Assembly: GCF_900186615.1 (NCBI RefSeq) | Contig: NZ_LT896588.1 | Span: forward strand, 990,406 to 1,054,405 | Length of the DNA stretch: 64,000 nucleotides | Source of the DNA: Parabacteroides bouchesdurhonensis | GTDB lineage: Bacteria; Bacteroidota; Bacteroidia; Bacteroidales; Tannerellaceae | Reading direction: 5' to 3' | Shown here: positions 8,420-15,041 of the stretch, piece after piece | How the letters are laid out: each line of letters starts with the position of its first letter | Numbering within the stretch: position 1 is the first letter of the stretch | Made by a program: the position numbers and the translations under genes | Notes under the pieces: model-generated | The model's database searches: none | Told to the model about the DNA's origin: nothing | Seen by the model: only the letters and a program-made list of their open reading frames with translations

Positions 8420-9658
8420 TTAAAAAGAATATTGCAACATAGCAATAGCCGAATGCACAGGCATGTTCAAAGCATCGTTGTCACGGTCTAACTGAGTAGC
8501 ATGACCGGTACGTCCCATATACTGATACATAACTTGTAATTTCAGATTGAAATTGGAAAAGAAATAATTAAAGCCGGCAGCAGGCATATTCATTACCCCC
8601 TTTTTATTAGTGCCATTACGGTCATACCAATCATAGCGGGCAGCCAACTGCATTTTATCTGTCACAAAATAGCCAACTTGCGCATAAGCACCCCAGAAAT
8701 TATATGCTTTCGCAATTTGCTGGCGTTTGGTAAATTTCATATTCAACCAATAACCTTCCACAGTAAAATACCAGCGATCTTTAAGCCACGCAAACTCTAA
8801 TCCGGCACGGAAATCATTTGTACTTTCACTTTCAGATTCAACATTATAAGAAGTAGAGAGAGCAAACAACATCTTATCGTTTGTAAGATCGTCCGGATTT
8901 CCCTGATAAGAAGGCATTTCGCCTTTAGGCATGAAAGCAAGACGTCCGGCATATAATAAGGACGGAAGCCATTTATGGTCGTCACTCATTGTTTTCCCCG
9001 CCGTATTAACATCGATTCCGGTTCCGTTAAAAAGACCTATACCATAATCCCATTTCCGGTTAATAAGGCCATGCAGTTCTATTCCAAGGTCAAATCCCGT
9101 TGCAAAAACAGGATTTACAGCGTTCAGTGAATAAGGTATATTGACCCGCGTAGTCAAAGATGATGGCAAAGATGGAAACAATGTTTCACCTAAAGTCACC
9201 AAATACGCCTGATGTCCGGGTGTTTTGAATTTACCGACTTTTAAACGAAGAGATTCCTTCATGTTTACATCAAACCAAGCTTGTTGCAATAAAGCACCTC
9301 CGCTTTTTGCGGCATTAAGTGTAAAATTGAACGTCACCTTACCAAACGCTTTTCCTGAAAAACCAAGCAAAGCATTGGGTATGGCAAAACCCGAGTTTGC
9401 AACACGGTCTACTTCCGATAAATCCAAATCTTCATCATCATAATAATTAAAATTTCCGGATGCCTGAATCAGTACATAAGGTTTAAGCAGGAAATCTCCG
9501 GCTTTCGTATTAAACGAAAAGCCTTTTTTCCCAGCTAAGGATACAACATCGTTTTCTATGTATTTATCGTCTATCGTTTGTGTTTGTGCTAAAATATCGG
9601 TAGGCAAAGCCATATACAGGATAGCAACAGCTAATCCTAGTTTCAATAATGATTTCAT
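8420..9658 (-). CDS. Outer-membrane porin (OprO/OprP-like)
   Basis: This 412-residue protein has a signal peptide ending near DILAQ (about 25) and alternating beta-strand segments through to a terminal aromatic residue (LQYSF), the usual signature of an outer-membrane barrel. It resembles phosphate-selective porin O/P family proteins, whose substrates in Bacteroidales are mostly unknown. It lies 16-17 bases from both neighbours within the operon, between the di-haem oxidoreductase and the cytochrome-like lipoprotein. A role in moving the operon's substrate, such as a metal chelate or anion, across the outer membrane is inferred. Confidence 0.78.
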   Translation of the reverse strand: MKSLLKLGLAVAILYMALPTDILAQTQTIDDKYIENDVVSLAGKKGFSFNTKAGDFLLKPYVLIQASGNFNYYDDEDLDLSEVDRVANSGFAIPNALLGFSGKAFGKVTFNFTLNAAKSGGALLQQAWFDVNMKESLRLKVGKFKTPGHQAYLVTLGETLFPSLPSSLTTRVNIPYSLNAVNPVFATGFDLGIELHGLINRKWDYGIGLFNGTGIDVNTAGKTMSDDHKWLPSLLYAGRLAFMPKGEMPSYQGNPDDLTNDKMLFALSTSYNVESESESTNDFRAGLEFAWLKDRWYFTVEGYWLNMKFTKRQQIAKAYNFWGAYAQVGYFVTDKMQLAARYDWYDRNGTNKKGVMNMPAAGFNYFFSNFNLKLQVMYQYMGRTGHATQLDRDNDALNMPVHSAIAMLQYSF

Positions 9659-9675
9659 CTTATTAGATATCTTAT

Positions 9676-11082
9676 TTATAATGAATTTAGAAATTTAATA
9701 ACTGCCGCCCGCTCTTCCTTGCTCATGCGAGCGAATAATTCACGAGAAACCTGTCCTTCTCCATCATGCCACATGATGGCTTCCGTGAGATTCCGGGCAC
9801 GTCCATCATGCAGAAAATAGGTATGTCCGTTTACTTTTTCCTGTAATCCTATTCCCCATAATGGAGTTGTACGCCACTCACATCCTTGTGCAAGCCCACT
9901 TACATATTGATCATCCAGTCCTACTCCCATATCATGCAATAAATAATCGGAATAAGGATGGATCGTTTGGCTACCGAGCCAGGGCAATTTAGTTCCGTTC
10001 AATAATACGGCTCCGCGCGGACGTGTATGTAAAGTAGGCGTATGGCAGAGATGACATTTTGCCTGGTAGAATAGTTCTTCTCCCTTTTTTACAGTTTCAT
10101 TGTTTACATCACGACGATAAGGAACACCTAGACTATGCAGATAAAGATCAACATCTTCCATATCATGAGTAGTGATTTGTATGCCATTCATAGCCATTCC
10201 CATCATCTGAACCTGACCATAACAAACCTCAAAAGGATAACGATCATTTGTTACACCCATATCAGAGGAGAATCCCAACTCAACGGTTAGATCCGCATGC
10301 TGGGCTTTGTTGCCACTAACACCGATTTGATAGACACCACGTTCATATATATAATTCAATCGGCCACTAATTCCATATTGCGGATAATTGCTTTGTTCGG
10401 CCAACTTCTTCAATTCATCATGATCAAGAGCCATCATTTGTCCCATCCCGACATGACGTAAAGGAATACGCACTGTAATATTTAAATCCTCAGGACGGAT
10501 ACTATCCGCATACCATTCTGTAATTTTATAATGAGGAGTAAGTAATGAGTAGGCTTCCCCATCAGGGAAATATTTAGTTTCTTCCGTATAGGTAACGCTC
10601 AACTTACCTTCCGGTTCTACCCCGTAAATAGACTGGTCATGCAATACACGACCATAATTCTGGAAAAAAGCTCCGTTTTTTCGAGAAATATAAACAAGCA
10701 TAGACGAAAAGTTATACTTTCCGGAACCTCCTACTGTATGTAATGTAGGCTTTGTACGCCCTGCATTTTTATGGCATGCTCCACAAGAATACCCCGCATA
10801 AACAGGCCCTAACCCGCCAGTATAAGGGTCATCGTCTCCCGTACGGGCATCATCATACAAAGCATCTCCCGTGGTAAAACGGGTTAATAGCGAACCTTCA
10901 ACCCAAGAAGAGGGCTGATCGTATGCCTTGCTTGAAGACATAAAAATGGTGGAAAGCCCAGCCGATAATTCTTCTGGCTGGGCGACATCACCACTTGTTT
11001 TTAATATCAATTTGTCATCTAGTCCGTCTTCACAAGCAAAAAGGCAAATGGATAAAAGTAGTAATTGTATAAATAATTTCAT
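9676..11082 (-). CDS. Di-haem oxidoreductase (DHOR/DUF1111) lipoprotein
   Basis: This 468-residue lipoprotein (lipobox LFAC, Cys17, followed by Glu-Asp) carries two c-type haem motifs: Cys100/Cys103/His104 (SCGACHK) and Cys343/Cys346/His347 (KCHLCHT). The spacing and the closing HDGRARNLTEAIMWHDGEG segment match the di-haem oxidoreductase family, formerly called putative thiol oxidoreductase. Relatives are commonly encoded next to imelysin proteins in iron-regulated operons, as here. The acidic residues after the lipid-carrying cysteine suggest a surface-exposed protein. Substrate unknown; a peroxidase or metal oxidoreductase activity is plausible. Confidence 0.87.
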   Translation of the reverse strand: MKLFIQLLLLSICLFACEDGLDDKLILKTSGDVAQPEELSAGLSTIFMSSSKAYDQPSSWVEGSLLTRFTTGDALYDDARTGDDDPYTGGLGPVYAGYSCGACHKNAGRTKPTLHTVGGSGKYNFSSMLVYISRKNGAFFQNYGRVLHDQSIYGVEPEGKLSVTYTEETKYFPDGEAYSLLTPHYKITEWYADSIRPEDLNITVRIPLRHVGMGQMMALDHDELKKLAEQSNYPQYGISGRLNYIYERGVYQIGVSGNKAQHADLTVELGFSSDMGVTNDRYPFEVCYGQVQMMGMAMNGIQITTHDMEDVDLYLHSLGVPYRRDVNNETVKKGEELFYQAKCHLCHTPTLHTRPRGAVLLNGTKLPWLGSQTIHPYSDYLLHDMGVGLDDQYVSGLAQGCEWRTTPLWGIGLQEKVNGHTYFLHDGRARNLTEAIMWHDGEGQVSRELFARMSKEERAAVIKFLNSL

Positions 11083-11103
11083 TTTTGCTGTGTTTCATTT
11101 TGA

Positions 11104-12249
11104 TTAATCCAATTTCAATACTCCTTTTGCATGTGTCAAAGCATCACTTAATTCTGAACAAGCATCCATAGCTGCTTCTATTTCAGCATTTTTTGCCAGA
11201 TTATTGCGTAAAGGAGCCGGTATCTTATTAATCATTATGATGGCATTCTCAATAGCATCTTTCATTCGCTGGTCGGCATCGGCATCTACACTTTTAACCA
11301 AGTCTGATAAACTTGTTCCGCGATTACCCTCAATACCTCCTAAATAAGAATTTTCAATACTGATAATGTTATCGGTATAATCTTTCAAAGAATTCCAACT
11401 ATACCAAGATTCCACAGCTAATACGCCAGCTTCTTTATCTATTTTGTAAGTATTGTACGGCTCTCCTATTTTAGAATCACCAACCTCGCCGGCAATATCA
11501 ATACAACCATCGAAAATTTGTCCGATAACAACGGCCAAAGAACCAAAACGGTCTGTATTATGCTGTTTAAACTCAGAACCGAAACAAGTAGAGTAATTTT
11601 CAACTTTACCATCAGTAGACCAGGCATAATACAACGTTTCCGTATCTTTCAACAAACGGTTAGTTACAATCTGCGTATATTTTGCCTCCGCATCTGTAAC
11701 CTTACTTACATCACGAGGTTGACCACCGTCAAACAACAGATATTCCAAAGTATGGAAACCACGTACGCCCCAAGCAGATTGTTCACCATCTTCATTCACA
11801 CTACCATCTTCCAGATCGCCCCAGTTCTGATTAGCCAGAATAGCCTTGATCTCTGTCATTTCCAAAGGCCATGAATCCAAAGACGGGTCCAATCCCTCAT
11901 AATCGGCCGGACCATATAGAAAAGCTTCGCTTTCTTCCCAAGGTTCGCGAGCTGCACGCCAGGCATCACAAGCCGCATCAAGATTAGTCTGTGTCTTACT
12001 ATTCAAAAATGTGGTTACCGCCGTTTGTAATGCAGTAACTTTATCATGCATATCCTTGTAAGTCGGGATTACAGTTTTATCAACATAAGCATTTACTGCC
12101 TCTTGTGCCTTCGCTTGATCTACAATGTCCTCAAACGTGTTTGAACCTCCGCCGGGAGTATTATCTTCATCACAGGAAACACTAATAAAAGTCAGGGTGG
12201 CACATATTGTAGCACCCATTAACCAGGAATTAATCAAATTCTTTTTCAT
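11104..12249 (-). CDS. Imelysin family lipoprotein
   Basis: This 381-residue mostly helical lipoprotein (lipobox ISVSC, Cys26, followed by DED) has the family's GxHxxE motif at 164-169 (GFHTLEYLLF). Imelysin-like proteins are linked to iron uptake (EfeO/IrpA group) and usually lack the proposed peptidase activity. An acidic low-complexity linker follows the cysteine, consistent with surface display. The 21-base gap to the di-haem oxidoreductase gene and the same pairing in other bacteria suggest the two proteins act together on iron or another metal. Confidence 0.87.
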   Translation of the reverse strand: MKKNLINSWLMGATICATLTFISVSCDEDNTPGGGSNTFEDIVDQAKAQEAVNAYVDKTVIPTYKDMHDKVTALQTAVTTFLNSKTQTNLDAACDAWRAAREPWEESEAFLYGPADYEGLDPSLDSWPLEMTEIKAILANQNWGDLEDGSVNEDGEQSAWGVRGFHTLEYLLFDGGQPRDVSKVTDAEAKYTQIVTNRLLKDTETLYYAWSTDGKVENYSTCFGSEFKQHNTDRFGSLAVVIGQIFDGCIDIAGEVGDSKIGEPYNTYKIDKEAGVLAVESWYSWNSLKDYTDNIISIENSYLGGIEGNRGTSLSDLVKSVDADADQRMKDAIENAIIMINKIPAPLRNNLAKNAEIEAAMDACSELSDALTHAKGVLKLD

Positions 12250-12278
12250 TTTGTTTTTATAATTATGTTAGGATTTTC

Positions 12279-13583
12279 TTATTTAGACAAAAACCAGCCG
12301 ATATATGCAAGACCTACTGAAACCATGTTTTCGCTATTAAAATCGCCTTTACCTATTTGCCGGTTTGTGTAATCTGCTTTTACCACCAGATTAGGGAGAG
12401 CATAATAGTTCACACCGGCAGTGAAAGCCGATACCTGAAAGCGTTTGTCGGCAGTAATACCGTCGGCTACACCTTCCATTGTATTGTAGTATTCATAACG
12501 AACGAAAGGAAAGATGCGTACAGCGTTCTCCGACTTATCAAACAGAGAAACTACATTATAACCAACTTCTCCGGCATAACTTACTGCATTCTTCCCGACT
12601 GTTGTACGGCTATATCCCGTACTGCTGCTCATTTGAGAAATACGCCGGTTCAATAAATAACTGTCACTCAAATTTCCATATACCGCATTTCCACGTGCTA
12701 TCAAATTACGGCTTTTGTATTGTGCATCAAATGTAAATATATTTACATCCGCCTGAAGATCTGACACTTTACTAGGCTTTGAGGCATTTTTTGCTGTACG
12801 GTTATAGTAGAAAGAGGCACCTAAGCGAAGACCTTTTATCGGTTTATAATTCAAGCGGGCAGCAACAGCAGGAGAAGTAAAGCAATCTATTTCAAACATG
12901 CCTTGTTTACCACTGGCAATCCAGTTTTCCCGGGAAAAACCCAATGGATCAAGTCCTGTAACCAACATCGCTTCATAATCAAACTTTCCAATTGTTCCGA
13001 AGAAAGAAATTCCGTTTTCATGCCAGGTAGATGGTAAAATAGTTGTTTCTCCTTCCGGGCGATAAACGCCAAAGAAATTTATAGGTTCATGGTGAGCATT
13101 TGTCAAACCAACCGGCACAATCAAATGACCTGCACGAACATTGAATGATTTATGTATCAATTTCGTAATATGGAACTGCTCCAAAGCAACCTCTCCTCCT
13201 TTTTCTATCTCTGTTTCATATTCTCCATTTTCCGTTCTCCACTCCATTTCACGGGCGGAACCTGTTCCTCCATATTCAAATTCGATCTCTGCCCCTAATA
13301 TCCAAGTCGGAGAAAATTTATAATCGAGGGCCAGAACAAAGCGAGGAATCGAGATTGTTCCCCTATTCTCTTTTGCCGATCCATTTGGAGTGATCCGGTT
13401 TGGGCCATAATCAAGATAGCTCGCGGCCATTTCTCCATATCCGCCAAAACGAAACTTATCGTATCCACTGGCATAAATCGCCGCCGATTCCTCTGCAGAC
13501 TTAATAACTTTTTCCTGTGCAAACAATGGCTTCCCTACTATAAGCAGAGTCATAAGTACTAACAAATTTGTTAACTTTCTCAT
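12279..13583 (-). CDS. Outer-membrane beta-barrel (porin-like) protein
   Basis: First gene of the operon. The 434-residue product has a signal peptide ending near PLFAQ (about 23) and repeated aromatic-rich amphipathic strands typical of a barrel. It has no TonB plug domain, so it is not a TonB-dependent receptor. It includes histidine- and glutamate-bearing segments (NAHHEPINFF) that could lie near a metal or anion path, though this is only suggestive. The exact porin family is not recognised with certainty. A -7 box at 13604-13611 on the minus strand lies about 20 bases upstream of its ATG. Confidence 0.72.
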   Translation of the reverse strand: MRKLTNLLVLMTLLIVGKPLFAQEKVIKSAEESAAIYASGYDKFRFGGYGEMAASYLDYGPNRITPNGSAKENRGTISIPRFVLALDYKFSPTWILGAEIEFEYGGTGSAREMEWRTENGEYETEIEKGGEVALEQFHITKLIHKSFNVRAGHLIVPVGLTNAHHEPINFFGVYRPEGETTILPSTWHENGISFFGTIGKFDYEAMLVTGLDPLGFSRENWIASGKQGMFEIDCFTSPAVAARLNYKPIKGLRLGASFYYNRTAKNASKPSKVSDLQADVNIFTFDAQYKSRNLIARGNAVYGNLSDSYLLNRRISQMSSSTGYSRTTVGKNAVSYAGEVGYNVVSLFDKSENAVRIFPFVRYEYYNTMEGVADGITADKRFQVSAFTAGVNYYALPNLVVKADYTNRQIGKGDFNSENMVSVGLAYIGWFLSK

Positions 13584-13603
13584 TGTATTTTATAATTTTT
13601 CGA

Positions 13604-13635
13604 CAAAAGTACAGGGGGCGCAATGGCTGTGCAAT
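13604..13635 (-). promoter_or_regulatory. Promoter of the eight-gene redox/metal operon
   Basis: On the minus strand TACTTTTG (13611-13604) is a perfect Bacteroidetes -7 box, with ATTG (13635-13632) 20 bases upstream as a -33 element. The porin start codon follows about 20 bases downstream. Confidence 0.7.
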
Positions 13636-13644
13636 CGCACGGAA

Positions 13645-13773
13645 TAGGTATAAATCAAAGCATCCTACCTAATTGTAGGTATTTAAGCCTTCAACATAAC
13701 TTTTCTATATAAAAATCAACACTTTTAGGTAGCAAACATCTTACTGTCCCTTTTTTTTACTAACATATAGGTA
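13645..13773. promoter_or_regulatory. Cluster of TAGGTA boxes in a divergent control region
   Basis: TAGGTA occurs at 13645-13650, 13676-13681, 13726-13731 and 13768-13773, and its reverse TACCTA at 13666-13671. The copies at 13666 and 13676 form a dyad, TACCTAATTGTAGGTA. The cluster lies between the operon promoter on the minus strand and the promoter at 13774-13804 on the + strand. The arrangement suggests binding sites for a regulator, possibly the operon's own LuxR-type protein. Confidence 0.6.
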
Positions 13774-13804
13774 TTGCAGGAACAACACAGCATACATACT
13801 TTTG
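13774..13804 (+). promoter_or_regulatory. Divergent promoter of a short transcript
   Basis: TTG at 13774-13776 and TACTTTTG at 13797-13804 are 20 bases apart. Transcription would begin near 13811 and meet a strong hairpin terminator near 13970, giving an RNA of about 160 bases. Confidence 0.65.
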
Positions 13805-13810
13805 CATTGT

Positions 13811-13970
13811 CAAGATGAAAGTAACACTATTAGTATAATCGCTAAACCAAAACCTTTTGCTAATATATGTAAGCATATAAGATGATTAAACACCGTATCG
13901 GAGGAGGAGTTTTTTATTGGTTATCCTCCACCATAAAAAGAAGCCTCCCTGTGAAGAGAAGCTTCTTTTT
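13811..13970 (+). ncRNA. Candidate small RNA or leader transcript of about 160 nt
   Basis: The unit has its own promoter, a GGAGGA/TCCTCC hairpin (13903-13908 with 13924-13929) and an intrinsic terminator (13936-13969). A 31-codon ORF lies across both hairpins. The arrangement resembles an attenuator with a leader peptide, or a dual-function small RNA. The next gene, the CDF exporter, has its own -7 box after the terminator. No known RNA family is claimed. Confidence 0.5.
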
Positions 13971-13977
13971 TATTTAA
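13882..13977 (+). CDS. Short ORF, 31 residues, possible leader peptide
   Basis: ATG at 13882 opens a reading frame of 31 codons containing HRIGGGVFYWLSSTIK, ending in FFFI with TAA at 13975. Its last codons are inside the terminator stem and T-tract, so the tail is probably not translated as a separate functional segment. A run of Phe-Tyr-Trp next to alternative hairpins is what a ribosome-sensing leader would look like, but the downstream gene is a cation exporter rather than an aromatic amino-acid gene. No recognised family. Confidence 0.35.
   Translation: MIKHRIGGGVFYWLSSTIKRSLPVKRSFFFI
13936..13969 (+). terminator. Intrinsic terminator of the short transcript
   Basis: AAAAGAAGC (13936-13944) pairs with GCTTCTTTT (13961-13969), followed by more T residues. 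Strong stem with a classic U-tract. Confidence 0.85.
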
Positions 13978-13985
13978 GAAAAACT

Positions 13986-13993
13986 TAGCTTTG
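13986..13993 (+). promoter_or_regulatory. -7 box of the CDF exporter gene
   Basis: TAGCTTTG fits TAnnTTTG, immediately after the terminator and 52 bases before the ATG at 14046. No clear -33 TTTG is present. Confidence 0.45.
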
Positions 13994-14045
13994 TACCATC
14001 TTGTTATTTTCGTTGAAATATGTGCAACAATAATTATTTTAAAAT

Positions 14046-14948
14046 ATGGAACATCATCATGATCACCACCACGAAGTAAATTCTCTCAATAAAGCTTTTA
14101 TATTAGGCATAAGCTTAAATATCATCTTTGTTGTAGCAGAATTTACAGCCGGATTCTGGTATAATTCGTTAAGTCTGCTGTCTGACGCAGGGCACAATCT
14201 GGGAGACGTAGCAAGCCTCATTCTTGCCATGTTAGCTTTCCGTCTAGCCAAAGTACATCCTACAGCCCACTACACATATGGCTACAAAAAAAGTACCGTC
14301 CTCGTTTCTTTGCTAAACGCAGTAATTTTGCTTGTGGCAGTAGGAGTAATTGCTTCCGAAAGTATTAGCAAACTAATTCATCCTCATCCGGTCGAAGGAG
14401 AAGCGATTGCCTGGGTTGCAGGTATCGGCGTTATTATTAATGCTCTAACTGCATGGCTTTTCATGAAAGATAAAGATAAAGATCTAAATGTAAAAGGCGC
14501 TTATTTGCATATGGCCGCAGATGCTCTCGTATCTATCGGTGTTGTAATATCCGGAGTAATTATCAGCTATACGGGATGGTATATTATTGACCCTATCATC
14601 GGATTATTGATTGCCATCATTATTGTATACTCTACGTGGGGACTTTTACGTGACAGCATCCGTCTCTCACTGGATGGTGTTCCTGCAGGAATGGATATCA
14701 AGAATATAGAAAAGATTGTCTATAAAGTATCCGGCGTAAAAGATGTTCATCATTTACATATCTGGCCGATAAGTACGACAGAAACAGCTCTTACGGCACA
14801 TATCCGGACTAATAATATGGAAAATATGGAAAAAATAAAACAAGACATAAAACATAGCCTGGCAGAAAAAGGCATTTCACATGCTACTTTAGAGTTTGAA
14901 ACATCTGAAAGCAAATGTTGTGAAGAAAAAGATTGCCCGCAGATTTAA
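14046..14948 (+). CDS. CDF-family cation efflux transporter (CzcD-like)
   Basis: This 300-residue protein has six predicted membrane helices and a C-terminal cytoplasmic domain. The transport site motifs are present: SDAGHNLGD in helix 2 and HMAADALVS in helix 5. The N-terminus is histidine-rich (MEHHHDHHHE) and the C-terminus has CCEEKDC, both likely metal ligands. CDF proteins export Zn, Co, Cd or similar divalent cations in exchange for protons; the ligand set fits Zn/Cd/Co-type members. It is a single-gene unit that ends at a long palindromic terminator. Confidence 0.92.
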   Translation: MEHHHDHHHEVNSLNKAFILGISLNIIFVVAEFTAGFWYNSLSLLSDAGHNLGDVASLILAMLAFRLAKVHPTAHYTYGYKKSTVLVSLLNAVILLVAVGVIASESISKLIHPHPVEGEAIAWVAGIGVIINALTAWLFMKDKDKDLNVKGAYLHMAADALVSIGVVISGVIISYTGWYIIDPIIGLLIAIIIVYSTWGLLRDSIRLSLDGVPAGMDIKNIEKIVYKVSGVKDVHHLHIWPISTTETALTAHIRTNNMENMEKIKQDIKHSLAEKGISHATLEFETSESKCCEEKDCPQI

Positions 14949-14960
14949 CATGTTATATAA

Positions 14961-15010
14961 AAAAGAGCTTTAGTATGAATCTATATATAGATTCATACTA
15001 AAGCTCTTTT
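14961..15010. terminator. Perfect 50-bp palindromic bidirectional terminator
   Basis: Two 25-base halves are exact reverse complements with no loop, running from AAAAGAGC to GCTCTTTT. It sits between the convergent CDF exporter and GH20 genes and can end transcription from both sides. Confidence 0.93.
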
Positions 15011-15041
15011 CTATCAGAACGATTTTCCGGTTATCATTATT

